Source: Lachnospiraceae bacterium
Lineage (GTDB): Bacteria > Bacillota > Clostridia > Lachnospirales > Lachnospiraceae
DNA length: 37,404 nucleotides
Direction of reading: 5' to 3'
NCBI GenBank assembly: GCA_900759665.1
Contig: CAAEWE010000005.1
Coordinates: 1 to 37,404 of the forward strand
Positions 16,503 to 24,991 of the stretch are shown one piece after another (within the stretch, counting starts at the first letter, position 1; every line of letters begins with the position of its first letter). The translations under genes and the position numbers were made by a program. The notes beneath the pieces are model-generated. The model ran no database searches. It was not told the DNA's origin and saw only the letters and a list, made by a program, of their open reading frames with translations.

Positions 16503-18842
16503 TTATTTTTCGTAAAAATCTTTCGTCTGCAAGATCTCTTCCGGAACCTGTACATGATTCTTCTCCCAGATGCGGAATTTCAAGTCATATTCCCGAAGCT
16601 TTTTGGCACGTTCTCTCTGAAACCTCGCCATAGCATTCTGAAATACCGGCTGCCCCTCCAGATTCTCCCGGATCTCCCGGGTAAACGGACAATATGTCGC
16701 CATAATCTCCCGGACAGGCTTGCTCAGGAGCATGCCACCCTGGGATTCATGCAGGATCCAGCTGCTGTAATCCGCTGCAAAGATTTCCCTGCTGTTATTC
16801 CGGTGCTTCTGTATCTGAAGCTTTAACTTCTCCTTGCGGTCATCCGAAAGTTCTCTGTTCTTGCGGTAAAACTGCAGAAAGTCAGAATACTCACTGGTCA
16901 GGGATTTATACTGGATATTGTTCCAATATACTCCCTGCATGGTACGACAAAGCTCCCATCGGAAGGATCCTGCCAGATGCACAACCGCTTTATCCAGATC
17001 TCCTTCCATAAATGCCGGCAGGATCATACGTCCCGGCGTGTTTCTCTTGCGGCCGCTCATCTCCTGCCACATGATATCCTTAGAGCCCGTTGTCGGCATG
17101 ATAATGATATCCGGGCAAACCTCCTCCTGTATAAACTCCTTGTCAATCCCCTCTACTTGTTTCCGGAAAAGAGATTCTCTGTAAAAGGCTGAAAAATCAA
17201 TGCGGCGCAGCCTGTTAAATGCCGCACAGACCTTGTCCTTGGAAAGGAAATTTTTCTCAAGGGCAGTGCAATTCTCTGTATACAGAAACGGCACAAAGGT
17301 AATGATCTGACCGCTGACAAGACGATGTGTGGAGCGGAACATATTCATAACCTCAAAATGAACCTTCTGCGTCTGATCCTTGAGCAGGTTCTCCTGCTGC
17401 TGTTTTGTGATCTCTTTGTTTTTTACTTTATCCCGGAGTGACTCCTCATAATCCATATCAAATTCATTTTTGGAAGGCATACGCTCTCCGGAAGCGATCG
17501 CCTGCAGCCACTCCTTCATATCATATACATGGCATCCGGTCTGGCCTGCCATGCTGCTGTCCAGAGAAAGAAGCACTTCGATCAGATCCTCCCGGAGCAG
17601 ACGTTCGCTTAAGAAGCCATACCGTAGAAACAGGTCTGCCTCCACCGGAGTCTCCTCTGCGGAATGGTAATCCTTCCAGAATACCTGTTCATAGATCGGA
17701 TAATAATCCTTCATCAATGCACGTCTCAGATCACGCACTTCATCTGCGGAGCTTTCCTTATCCTCCAGCTCCTCAAACCGGCTCACCAGAGCCTCAAACC
17801 GCTCTGCGGTTTCCGGATCCACCTCACCAAAGGACAGGACGGAACCCAGCGTATCTACTAATTCCGCCGCATTTATCATGGTGTCCTCCACCAAAGCCAG
17901 TGTATCCCCGGTCATCTCCAGAGAATTACCTGCACTCCGTACCGGATTCAGCAGATTAAAATAAATCTCCTCCATGGCATTTCTGTCAATTGGCACCTCC
18001 ACATCGGCACGCTTCAGAAGAACTGTTTCCAGCACATTGACCTGATCTACCACATCATCTAACCCGGACATGATCTCTGGCTGTTCCAGTCCTGCCCTCT
18101 GCAAAACCAGCACATAATCAGCCACGGCATGATACAGATTTCTGTTATCCAGAACCAGATACCTTATCAGAAGTTCCAGGTACTCCGCCAATGCTTTGCT
18201 GTATTCATGAAGCTGATGCATCAGATCTACCTGTTCCCTCACATGATATAGACATATCTCTGCGGAGCTTCCATAAAATGCCTTCTGTACATCCATCGGC
18301 ACCTTAGCACACGCCTGATAATAACGCACCTTATCCAACGGAAGCATCTGCGGATCATCAAACGGATGCAGGTTCTCCAGAACCGGGATCTGTGCAAACG
18401 CAGCTCCGGTCTGCTTTGACGTCTCCCTGCACTTCTGATACACACGGTTGATCATTTCATAAGCTCCCTGTGCCGCCTGCTGCAGCTCCTCGTACGCCTT
18501 TTCCTGCTCTGCCAGCGAACGATGAAGCCCCGCTACCATCAAAGCAACATAGTCCTTGTTGATCTGCATGATCCTGCGTATATCACTCATGGCTCCCGAA
18601 GAAGGAAATACATAGATCACCGCATTGGTCTGAGCCGTATACGTAACACTGTGTGCCCCCCTGTTCAGATCCCGGATCCCCAGAAAACATCCGGATCCTA
18701 CGACCAGATTAATCCCATACCCATGCACACGGATCCTGCCTTTCACTACCATGGCAATGGAGTCCAGAAAATCTCCCGTCCCATAGATCACCGTATCCTT
18801 GATGATCTGGTTTACGCTTCCTTTTTTCAACTCTGCTTTCAC
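16503..18842 (-). CDS. Large protein with N-terminal cyclic-nucleotide-binding-like domain, unknown function
   Basis: 779 residues from a GTG at 18840-18842, chosen because AAAGGGGGAG stands directly upstream; an ATG 11 codons further up has only a GGAG at poor spacing. Residues about 1-110 show the cNMP-binding beta-roll (DTVIYGTGDFLDSIAMVVKGRIRVHGYG, GSGCFLGIRDL, NAVIYVFPSSG). The phosphate-binding cassette lacks the usual Glu/Arg pair, so ligand binding is uncertain. Residues about 120-430 are helical with a heptad-like region after LHRSLAEQEKAYEELQ. The C-terminal part (about 430-779) has Trp/Arg-rich stretches such as AGSFRWELCRTMQGVYWNNI that I do not recognise. There is no helix-turn-helix and no TM segment, so it is not a CRP regulator. 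It is probably cytoplasmic. Confidence 0.85.
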   Translation of the reverse strand: MKAELKKGSVNQIIKDTVIYGTGDFLDSIAMVVKGRIRVHGYGINLVVGSGCFLGIRDLNRGAHSVTYTAQTNAVIYVFPSSGAMSDIRRIMQINKDYVALMVAGLHRSLAEQEKAYEELQQAAQGAYEMINRVYQKCRETSKQTGAAFAQIPVLENLHPFDDPQMLPLDKVRYYQACAKVPMDVQKAFYGSSAEICLYHVREQVDLMHQLHEYSKALAEYLELLIRYLVLDNRNLYHAVADYVLVLQRAGLEQPEIMSGLDDVVDQVNVLETVLLKRADVEVPIDRNAMEEIYFNLLNPVRSAGNSLEMTGDTLALVEDTMINAAELVDTLGSVLSFGEVDPETAERFEALVSRFEELEDKESSADEVRDLRRALMKDYYPIYEQVFWKDYHSAEETPVEADLFLRYGFLSERLLREDLIEVLLSLDSSMAGQTGCHVYDMKEWLQAIASGERMPSKNEFDMDYEESLRDKVKNKEITKQQQENLLKDQTQKVHFEVMNMFRSTHRLVSGQIITFVPFLYTENCTALEKNFLSKDKVCAAFNRLRRIDFSAFYRESLFRKQVEGIDKEFIQEEVCPDIIIMPTTGSKDIMWQEMSGRKRNTPGRMILPAFMEGDLDKAVVHLAGSFRWELCRTMQGVYWNNIQYKSLTSEYSDFLQFYRKNRELSDDRKEKLKLQIQKHRNNSREIFAADYSSWILHESQGGMLLSKPVREIMATYCPFTREIRENLEGQPVFQNAMARFQRERAKKLREYDLKFRIWEKNHVQVPEEILQTKDFYEK

Positions 18843-18973
18843 AACTTCTCCCCCTTTGTATCCGTACATCTCCAACTAATCTTATTTTACCAAAATTCGC
18901 TCCGAAAATAAAGAAAAAAGTGGAGACTTGTCCACTTTTCTGCAATCTTCCCATATTAATGATATCTATTGAT

Positions 18974-19247
18974 AAAACCGTGCATTCTGCGTTGTATGCA
19001 TCATTACGGACGTTACCGGTACAGTTAGCTCGGCTCCGGCAACCTCGCGGCACACGGGAGGGCTCACTTAGTGCTGCTAGGTTCCCCTCCTGACACGGTT
19101 CATGAGTTCCCATTGCGCAAGACCAAAGCGTCATCACCACTTATACCGGGCAGCTCCACAATTAATGCATCCGAAGCAGAACATCACCCCTGCTGTAGCG
19201 GATTGCAGGTACAGGGCACCGCTATCTCCCCGGCTAGCACGGAAGCT
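18974..19247 (-). ncRNA. ffs: Signal recognition particle RNA, large Gram-positive type
   Basis: On the minus strand the sequence follows the Bacillus-type SRP RNA in order. The 5' end is CCGTGCTAGCCGGGGAGATA, then CGGTGCCCTGTACCTGCAATCC (Alu domain). Next comes TGGTCTTGCGCAATGGGA, followed by the S domain with GTGTCAGGAGGGGAACCTAGCAGC in sections. Further on is TGTGCCGCGAGGTTGCC, and the 3' end is GCACGG, which pairs with the 5' CCGTGC. A T run (18974-18977) ends it. About 270 nt. The S-domain tetraloop binds Ffh, and the complex targets membrane proteins co-translationally. ORFs called across it are artefacts. Confidence 0.95.
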
Positions 19248-19278
19248 TTATGACACACTTCACACAATTTAGAATGCT

Positions 19279-19308
19279 ATTATATCCCGTCCCACAGGAC
19301 ATTGTCAA
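19279..19308 (-). promoter_or_regulatory. Promoter of SRP RNA
   Basis: Perfect TTGACA (19303-19308) and TATAAT (19279-19284) with an 18-base spacer, about 32 bases before the RNA 5' end. Both boxes match consensus, as expected for an abundant stable RNA. Confidence 0.75.
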
Positions 19309-19319
19309 GAGATATTTCC

Positions 19320-19348
19320 TTGTTATTTTTCCGATACCGTGATAAACT
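19320..19348 (+). promoter_or_regulatory. Promoter of the GNAT acetyltransferase gene
   Basis: TTGTTA (19320-19325) and TAAACT (19343-19348) with a 17-base spacer. Transcription would begin near 19355, which excludes an upstream ATG at 19349 and supports the start at 19388. Confidence 0.5.
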
Positions 19349-19387
19349 ATGCACCAGACAGATCATCACAAGGGAGGAATCCTTTTC

Positions 19388-19930
19388 ATGCGACCAGAAT
19401 ACGAAACAAACCGTCTTCTCTTAAGCACCAGCCACCCCGATAAGGCTGACAGCGTTCTCCGGTTCTATGAAAGAAACCGGGAATTTCTGGAGCCATATGA
19501 ACCGGTCAAAAGACCGGGCTTTTATACGCTGGACTTTCAAAGGACGAACCTTACATTTGAATACAATTCCTTTGTCAAGGCACGCTATCTTCGTATGTGG
19601 ATGTACCTTAAGGGAACCCCTGATATTCCTATTGGAACAGTATGTTTCAGCAATTTTCTGAAGGGAGCTTTTTCCAGCTGCATGATCGGCTATAAAACGG
19701 ACAAAGACCATCTTCGCCAGGGCTATATGACAGAAGCTCTCTCGTTTCTGGTTCCTCTTGTCTGCCGTGAATATCATTTTCACCGCATTGAGGCATACGT
19801 CATGCCGGATAATCCGGCATCCATTTCCCTTCTGGAAAATCTCACTTTTCACCGGGAAGGTCTGCTGCATGACTTTGCCCAGATCAACGGCAAATGGGAA
19901 GATCATTATATTTATACTTATCTTGCCTGA
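19388..19930 (+). CDS. GNAT family N-acetyltransferase (RimJ/RimL-type)
   Basis: 180 residues from the ATG at 19388, with GGGAGG ten bases upstream. The order of elements matches the RimJ/RimL branch: N-terminal ETNRLLLS, the central beta strand GTVCFSNFLKG, IGYKTDKDHLRQGYMTEAL as the acetyl-CoA-binding motif A (with a variant Q-G loop), then FHRIEAYVMPDNPASISLLENLTFHREG. It transfers an acetyl group from acetyl-CoA to a protein N-terminus or small amine; the substrate is unknown. Monocistronic, ending at a terminator shared with the convergent tadA. Confidence 0.9.
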   Translation: MRPEYETNRLLLSTSHPDKADSVLRFYERNREFLEPYEPVKRPGFYTLDFQRTNLTFEYNSFVKARYLRMWMYLKGTPDIPIGTVCFSNFLKGAFSSCMIGYKTDKDHLRQGYMTEALSFLVPLVCREYHFHRIEAYVMPDNPASISLLENLTFHREGLLHDFAQINGKWEDHYIYTYLA

Positions 19931-19948
19931 GATCTCTCAGGCCTTTTC
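19925..19948 (+). terminator. Terminator of the GNAT gene
   Basis: GCCTGAGA and TCTCAGGC form an inverted repeat that overlaps the stop codon and is followed by CTTTTCTT. The loop must open to be at least four bases, so the effective stem is about 7 bp. Confidence 0.6.
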
Positions 19949-20470
19949 TTCCCTCATTTCTGCCCCTCCACCAGAAGTTTTCTCCGCTTTTTTCTTTTCC
20001 TTCTGTTGTTTGCGGAGATCACCAAAAAAGTCCTTCAGCATCTGCCGGCATTCTGCTTCCATCACCCCGTTCTCTACGACCGCCTGGTGATTAAATCTCT
20101 CCATCTGCAGCAGGTTGATAATACTCCCAGCACAACCGGCCTTGGGATTCATGGCTCCGATCACCACCTCCGGGATCCGTGCCTGAATGATCGCACCGGC
20201 ACACATGAGACACGGTTCTAATGTCACATACATGGTACATTCCTCCAGACGCCAGTCCCCCAGCTTTTTACCCGCCTTGCGGATTGCCGCGATCTCTGCA
20301 TGTCCCAGAGCCGTTTTTTGCTGATTCCTTTTATTATATCCTCTGGCAATGATCTTTCCCTCATGAACGATCACACAACCAATCGGTACATCCCCTGCAT
20401 CAGCCGCTTTCTTTGCCTGACGCAGGGCTTCCTTCATATATTTTTCCTGTATGTCAATCGCTTTTGTCAT
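19937..20470 (-). CDS. tadA: tRNA-specific adenosine-34 deaminase TadA
   Basis: 177 residues from the ATG at 20468-20470, which has GGAG nine bases upstream; two ATGs further up lack sites. The deaminase zinc motifs are present: HAEIAAI (His ligand and catalytic Glu) and PCLMCAGAI (two Cys ligands), plus IGAMNPKAGCAGS. It converts A34 to inosine in tRNA-Arg(ACG), allowing one tRNA to read three Arg codons. The C-terminus carries an extra Lys/Glu-rich tail of about 20 residues after FFGDLRKQQ. It probably follows the DUF6128-like gene in transcription. Confidence 0.95.
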   Translation of the reverse strand: MTKAIDIQEKYMKEALRQAKKAADAGDVPIGCVIVHEGKIIARGYNKRNQQKTALGHAEIAAIRKAGKKLGDWRLEECTMYVTLEPCLMCAGAIIQARIPEVVIGAMNPKAGCAGSIINLLQMERFNHQAVVENGVMEAECRQMLKDFFGDLRKQQKEKKKAEKTSGGGAEMREEKA

Positions 20471-20579
20471 CTCTTTTTGCTCCATCTGTAATTTCATCTG
20501 CAGGATTATTTTAACACATCACAAATTCCATGTGCAAGAAACTTATCGCCCTGCACACAGCCCACGGGAATGATCACCC

Positions 20580-21449
20580 TCACAAATTGATCCGGTACAG
20601 CCAGTATCCAAAGGCTCCCTGACGATCCTTTACCTTTGCCAGCGGCTGAAAGCTGCTCATCCGGCATTCCTCTGCCCACCGGCCATTGTCCTCACTGAAT
20701 ATTCCGGGAACTCCTACCGCATAAATATCTTTTTCTATTCTTGTAAAGATAAGATGACGGTAACAGTAATACCCTTTCAGAAGAAACGGGTTTCCTGCCA
20801 GGGACCAATATGCGACCGGGAGATTTCCCAGATCCTTTAGATCGATCCGCACACATTCTCCCATTTCCTCCGTTTCAAAGGGATACATTTTCGGGAATAT
20901 CTGCAACATACGTTCTCCAAATGACGGACGACCCGATTTCCGGTCACAGCTTTCCATGTCCGGCGAATCTGCTTTGGAAGGCTCCGCTTCTTCCACAATC
21001 TTTTCTGAAATCTTCTGTACATCCTTTGATTCCCCGTCCGTATCCGGCTGCTGTGTTACCTTTGCCTCACCCGGCAGCTCCGTTTTATTCGTGATATCAA
21101 TATCCTTCCAGGTGGTTGCATAAAACACTCCCTCCGGCCCTGAAATATAAATGCCATCAATTTGATCAAAGGAATACTCAGATCCCGCCACACGGGATAT
21201 GGTCGTTTCAATCCTCCCCTGAAAGCCTCCGTTGGTGCGAACAAGCTTTCCTGCCGGAAGCTTCTCGATCCCCTGTTCCTTTTGCATAAAAAACGACAGC
21301 ATTGGTGAAACTGAGATCATATCCTGAAATTGCACTGTGATACGACACCTATCGTTTCTCGTTTCTATTCTTGCATAACCGACATTTTTCCCTTTGATCC
21401 CCCGATCATAACGATAGAGATAGGAAACCATCCTCTGATAACCACTCAT
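20580..21449 (-). CDS. DUF6128-like protein, unknown function
   Basis: 289 residues from the ATG at 21447-21449, preceded by GGAGGGCAAT; the 28 codons upstream have no ribosome site. There is no signal peptide or TM segment. The N-terminal half (about 1-125) is a beta-rich domain starting SGYQRMVSYLYRYDRGIKGKNVGYAR. The middle (about 130-185) is a charged, low-conservation linker. The C-terminal part (about 195-289) contains MYPFETEEMGECVRIDLKDL, WSLAGNPFLLKGYYCYRHL and ends FGYWLYRINL. This layout resembles Lachnospiraceae proteins annotated DUF6128. No catalytic motif was seen. It is divergent from the Mrp gene and upstream of tadA. Confidence 0.8.
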   Translation of the reverse strand: MSGYQRMVSYLYRYDRGIKGKNVGYARIETRNDRCRITVQFQDMISVSPMLSFFMQKEQGIEKLPAGKLVRTNGGFQGRIETTISRVAGSEYSFDQIDGIYISGPEGVFYATTWKDIDITNKTELPGEAKVTQQPDTDGESKDVQKISEKIVEEAEPSKADSPDMESCDRKSGRPSFGERMLQIFPKMYPFETEEMGECVRIDLKDLGNLPVAYWSLAGNPFLLKGYYCYRHLIFTRIEKDIYAVGVPGIFSEDNGRWAEECRMSSFQPLAKVKDRQGAFGYWLYRINL

Positions 21450-21591
21450 ATTGCCCTCCATTCCTGATACACACAGAGCCAAGTCTTTTTCACGCTGTAC
21501 CGGCTTCTGCCAGTGTTTCCAAGGCTTGTTCACCTGCCTGACACATATCCCTACATTCTATGCATCCCACCGGCTCTGTTAGAACCGGTAG

Positions 21592-21620
21592 TAGACATTT
21601 TTTCAATTAATTGATATACT
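21592..21620 (+). promoter_or_regulatory. Promoter of the Mrp/NBP35 gene
   Basis: TAGACA (21592-21597) and TATACT (21615-21620) with a 17-base spacer, about 100 bases before the start codon. Confidence 0.55.
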
Positions 21621-21717
21621 ATGCTTTATGTGTAGAAGAAAAGGAGAAATTTTTTCACTAAAACAGATCGGGCCTCCTTAAAATGCATGCCTGACCCCCA
21701 GAAAGGAAGGATTAATT

Positions 21718-22542
21718 ATGAGCGAATGTTCCCATGATTGCGGAAGCTGCTCTGCAGACTGCAGCAGCCGTTCCCCTCAGAGTATGATCGAACAGCCAAA
21801 TAAAGAAAGCAGGATCAATAAAGTAATCGGCGTTGTCAGCGGAAAAGGCGGCGTTGGCAAATCCATGATCTCCTCCATGCTGGCAGTAAATCTCCAGCGT
21901 AAAGGACACCGAACCGCCATTATGGATGCGGATGTCACCGGGCCTTCTATCCCAAAAGCATTTGGCATCACCGGACACGCCGTAGGTACAGACACCGTGA
22001 TCTATCCGGTAGAGAGTAAAACCGGCATCCAGACCATGTCTGTCAATCTGCTGCTGGAGGATTCCAATGATCCGGTCATCTGGCGTGGTCCAGTGATCGC
22101 AGGTACCGTAAAGCAGTTCTGGACCGATGTTCTCTGGAAAGATGTAGATTACATGATCGTGGACATGCCTCCGGGAACCGGCGACGTTCCACTGACGGTA
22201 TTCCAGTCTCTTCCGGTAGACGGTATCGTGATCGTTACCTCCCCGCAGGAGCTGGTATCCATGATCGTCGGAAAAGCAGTCCGTATGGCTCAGATGATGA
22301 ATATTCCGATCCTTGGCATCATCGAAAATATGAGCTATGTAGAGTGTCCGGACTGTGGCAAACAGATCCACATTTTCGGAGAGAGCCATGTGGATGAAGT
22401 AGCAAAGCAGTATGATCTGCCGATCCTCGGCCGAATCCCTATGACGGCTGAGATTGCTGCCGCAAGTGACGCCGGCAGTGTCGAGGATCTGCAGGGAGAC
22501 TGGTTTGAGGATGCGGTCGCTGCCATTGAGAAGCTGTCGTAA
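21718..22542 (+). CDS. Mrp/NBP35-family P-loop ATPase, Fe-S cluster carrier
   Basis: 274 residues, behind AAGGAAGGA. Residues 1-15 contain four Cys (C4, C8, C11, C15), an N-terminal cluster motif like that of eukaryotic Nbp35. The deviant Walker A is SGKGGVGKS (about 41-49). DADVTGPSIPKAFG and a Walker B VDMPPGTGDVPL follow, then the CxxC pair VECPDCGK (near 210), which binds a bridging 4Fe-4S cluster at the dimer interface. These proteins hold and deliver Fe-S clusters to apo-enzymes; ATP binding is needed for delivery. Transcribed alone from 21592-21620 and closed by a bidirectional terminator. Confidence 0.93.
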   Translation: MSECSHDCGSCSADCSSRSPQSMIEQPNKESRINKVIGVVSGKGGVGKSMISSMLAVNLQRKGHRTAIMDADVTGPSIPKAFGITGHAVGTDTVIYPVESKTGIQTMSVNLLLEDSNDPVIWRGPVIAGTVKQFWTDVLWKDVDYMIVDMPPGTGDVPLTVFQSLPVDGIVIVTSPQELVSMIVGKAVRMAQMMNIPILGIIENMSYVECPDCGKQIHIFGESHVDEVAKQYDLPILGRIPMTAEIAAASDAGSVEDLQGDWFEDAVAAIEKLS

Positions 22543-22576
22543 GATCAACTGGTCTCATTTCATAATAGTGTAACAA

Positions 22577-22618
22577 AAAATCCCGGAAGTCATCTTTCAT
22601 GATCACTTCCGGGATTTT
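22577..22618. terminator. Bidirectional terminator between the Mrp and MYG1-like genes
   Basis: AAAATCCCGGAAGT (22577-22590) pairs exactly with ACTTCCGGGATTTT (22605-22618) around a 14-base loop. The two genes converge on it, and each strand ends in T. Confidence 0.85.
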
Positions 22619-22621
22619 CTT

Positions 22622-23470
22622 TTATATCCGTTTTAGAGATATCTGTGCCATTTTTACGGCATCTTCCTTTGTATCTGCCGCCCCCATAAATCCGGTGGCA
22701 TGACAAAATCTTGCAGTCTCCACGCCACTGACGGAAGGCAGTTTGGACGGATCGCAGCCCCACCATTCCTTGGGGAAGTCACAGACAAGACTGCGGTCTT
22801 CTTTGGACTTTGGCACCCCCTGTACACTGTAGCCTCCCCGATTGGATGGATACACAGTGAATTGATAACTGCTGCCGATCACATCCCGTTTCCATGGTAC
22901 ATAACATGGAAGGATCAGGATCTCACCATCACTCTCCTCCATCGCCTTCTGTACCACAGCAGACGCCCGGCGAAGTCCCTGTATACTCTCGATATATCGA
23001 ATGAGAATCTTCTCTGCAAAGGCTTCTGCCTCCCAGAACCGATCATCATAGGAAGCATCCGAATCCCATCCCGGATTAAACTTTTCCATCAGCTCCGACA
23101 GGGTATTCTCAGAGCCTGTATTATCCGATTCATCTAATGGCTGGATAAACTGCTCATCAAAATCAGCCGTCTCCTCCTCCGTCAGAAAGCAGGAGCCGAA
23201 CTCTCTCCAGAGAAGTCCAAATGCCGCATAAGGTACACCATTTTCACGAATTTCTTTGTCCTGCTGATGATGGTCGTACTTTCCTCTTCCGATATCATAT
23301 ACAATGCCATCGAAATCCTCCGGAACGTCAAATCCACGCATCACCTCGATCGCAGGATTCAACAGGCGTAAAAGTGCTGTCGAAAATACATCATCCGCAT
23401 GAAACTTCGCTCCATGGGTAAATCCATGATCCGGCACAAGACCGGCAATTTCCTTTTCAAATTTTATCAT
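22622..23470 (-). CDS. MYG1/UPF0160-family DHH-type phosphohydrolase
   Basis: 282 residues; AAAAGGA precedes the ATG. The N-terminal THGAKFHADDVFSTALL (about 18-34) and YDIGRGKYDHHQ (about 58-69) give the Asp/His metal ligands of the MYG1 fold, a distant relative of DHH phosphoesterases. The C-terminal half has QFTVYPSNRGGYSVQGVP and ends with a FCHATGFMGAADTKEDAVKMAQ block typical of the family. Eukaryotic MYG1 is a 3'-5' RNA exonuclease; the role of the bacterial homologues is not settled. It is downstream of icd with a 15-bp gap, so probably co-transcribed. Confidence 0.9.
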   Translation of the reverse strand: MIKFEKEIAGLVPDHGFTHGAKFHADDVFSTALLRLLNPAIEVMRGFDVPEDFDGIVYDIGRGKYDHHQQDKEIRENGVPYAAFGLLWREFGSCFLTEEETADFDEQFIQPLDESDNTGSENTLSELMEKFNPGWDSDASYDDRFWEAEAFAEKILIRYIESIQGLRRASAVVQKAMEESDGEILILPCYVPWKRDVIGSSYQFTVYPSNRGGYSVQGVPKSKEDRSLVCDFPKEWWGCDPSKLPSVSGVETARFCHATGFMGAADTKEDAVKMAQISLKRI

Positions 23471-23485
23471 AATTATAATGTCCTT

Positions 23486-24694
23486 TTACAGCATCGCTTC
23501 CAGTGACTCACGAACTGCCTTGATAAATCCCTCACTGTTTAATACCGTCACATCCTTCATACTGGTGATCAGTGCCAGATCCTTTGTCATCTTTCCACTC
23601 TCAATCGTAGAAAGTGTTGCTTTCTCAAGCTTATCGGCAAATGCCATAAGCTCCGGAATATTATCCAGTTCACCACGCTTACGGAGAGCACCGGTCCATG
23701 CAAAGATCGTTGCTACGGAGTTGGTAGATGTCTCCTCGCCCTTCAGGTGCTTATAATAATGTCTCTGAACAGTTCCGTGGGCAGCCTCATACTCATATAC
23801 ACCGGAAGGAGAAACCAGTACGGAAGTCATCATTGCCAGAGAACCACAGGCAGAGGAAACCATATCACTCATAACATCTCCATCGTAGTTCTTGCATGCC
23901 CAGATAAATCCACCCTTTGCCTTCATAACACGGGCAACGGCATCATCGATCAGAGTATAGAAATACTCAATGCCTGCTGCCTCAAACTTCTCCTTGTATT
24001 CCTTATCATAAATATCCTGGAAAATATCCTTAAAATTATGATCATAAATCTTTGAAATGGTGTCCTTGGTTGCAAACCACAGATCCTGCTTTGTGTCCAA
24101 TGCGTAGTTAAAGCATGCCTTGGCAAAGCTTGTGATAGATTTGTCCGTATTGTGGATGCCCTGAATAATACCCGGTCCGTCAAACTCCTGAATCGTCTGA
24201 CGGATCTCCTTGCCATCTGCTCCGGTAAATACAAGCTCAGCCTTACCTGCACCCGGTACCTTGATCTCTGTATTTTTATAAACATCTCCATAGGCATGAC
24301 GTGCCAGTGTGATCGGCTTCTCCCAGTTCTTTACGCAAGGCTCAATACCCTTTACCTGGATCGGGGCACGGAAAACGGTACCATCCAGCGCTGCACGGAT
24401 CGTGCCATTTGGAGACTTCCACATTTCCTTCAGATTGTACTCTGTCATACGGGCTGCATTTGGTGTGATCGTTGCACATTTTACAGCAACACCGTACTTT
24501 TTGGTTGCCTCTGCAGAGTCGATCGTTACCTGATCGTTTGTCTCATTACGGTACTCCAGCCCGAGATCGTAATACTCTGTCTTCAGATCAATAAAAGGAA
24601 GAAGCAGCTCATCCTTGATCATTTTCCAGAGAATTCTGGTCATCTCATCGCCATCCATCTCCACCAACGGTGTCTTCATCTCGATCTTTGCCAT
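23486..24694 (-). CDS. icd: NADP-dependent isocitrate dehydrogenase
   Basis: 402 residues from the ATG at 24692-24694 with GGAGG eight bases upstream. It is of the eukaryotic-like homodimeric type (subfamily II), not the E. coli type: VEMDGDEMTRILW near the N-terminus, KCATITPNAARM, KSPNGTIRAALDGTVFRAPI with the substrate-binding Ser/Arg residues, DDAVARVMKAKGGFIWACKNYDGDVMSD with the metal-binding Asp residues, and EAAHGTVQRHYYKH for the cofactor. It makes 2-oxoglutarate and NADPH from isocitrate, feeding glutamate synthesis. No other TCA gene is adjacent. Promoter at 24800-24828. Confidence 0.96.
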   Translation of the reverse strand: MAKIEMKTPLVEMDGDEMTRILWKMIKDELLLPFIDLKTEYYDLGLEYRNETNDQVTIDSAEATKKYGVAVKCATITPNAARMTEYNLKEMWKSPNGTIRAALDGTVFRAPIQVKGIEPCVKNWEKPITLARHAYGDVYKNTEIKVPGAGKAELVFTGADGKEIRQTIQEFDGPGIIQGIHNTDKSITSFAKACFNYALDTKQDLWFATKDTISKIYDHNFKDIFQDIYDKEYKEKFEAAGIEYFYTLIDDAVARVMKAKGGFIWACKNYDGDVMSDMVSSACGSLAMMTSVLVSPSGVYEYEAAHGTVQRHYYKHLKGEETSTNSVATIFAWTGALRKRGELDNIPELMAFADKLEKATLSTIESGKMTKDLALITSMKDVTVLNSEGFIKAVRESLEAML

Positions 24695-24723
24695 GTCATT
24701 ATCCTCCATTTTGCAATATGTAT

Positions 24724-24748
24724 GCCGGATTTATTAGAAATCTCCGGC
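24724..24748 (-). promoter_or_regulatory. Hairpin in the icd leader
   Basis: GCCGGAGATTT and AAATCCGGC form a stem with a small bulge and a CTAAT loop, 30 bases before the icd start codon. There is no T run after it, so it is not a terminator; it may stabilise or gate the leader. Confidence 0.35.
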
Positions 24749-24799
24749 AATTTTTCGTATACTGATGCACATGTATGCATTAAAACATCACTCCTTTTC

Positions 24800-24828
24800 A
24801 CTATACCACAAAAAAGCATGATGCACAA
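24800..24828 (-). promoter_or_regulatory. Promoter of icd
   Basis: TTGTGC (24823-24828) and TATAGT (24800-24805) on the minus strand, 17-base spacer, giving a leader of about 100 nt. Confidence 0.55.
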
Positions 24829-24918
24829 ATCTCTTTCCTGCCATTTTACGATTCTCCGTGGATTCTTCTAAAAATAAATTTTATTTTCGTGCATTTTCCC
24901 GAAAATATTTCTCTTCTA

Positions 24919-24947
24919 TTGACGTTCGCACCGCGTGCTGTTATACT
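24919..24947 (+). promoter_or_regulatory. Promoter of the four-repeat Big2-like gene
   Basis: TTGACG (24919-24924) and TATACT (24942-24947) with a 17-base spacer, about 45 bases before the start codon at 24992. Divergent from the icd promoter. Confidence 0.65.
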
Positions 24948-24991
24948 ACGATCACTTTACAATATTTCTCCCCCGGCAAGGAGGGAGTTCT

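Noticed and set aside
18709..19140. 143-residue minus-strand ORF crossing the SRP RNA.
   Set aside because: The region matches SRP RNA in order and pairing, and its other end is a frame shadow of the cNMP-domain gene.
21712..22548. 278-residue minus-strand ORF opposite the Mrp gene.
   Set aside because: It mirrors the Mrp coding region almost exactly, has no ribosome site, and shows a His/Asp-rich composition typical of antisense shadows.
24694..24780. Possible 35-codon leader peptide before icd, starting at an ATG at 24780 behind AAAAGGAG and overlapping the icd start.
   Set aside because: The predicted transcription start (about 24793) falls inside its ribosome site, so the site would not be fully transcribed, and the peptide has no attenuator-like codon run.
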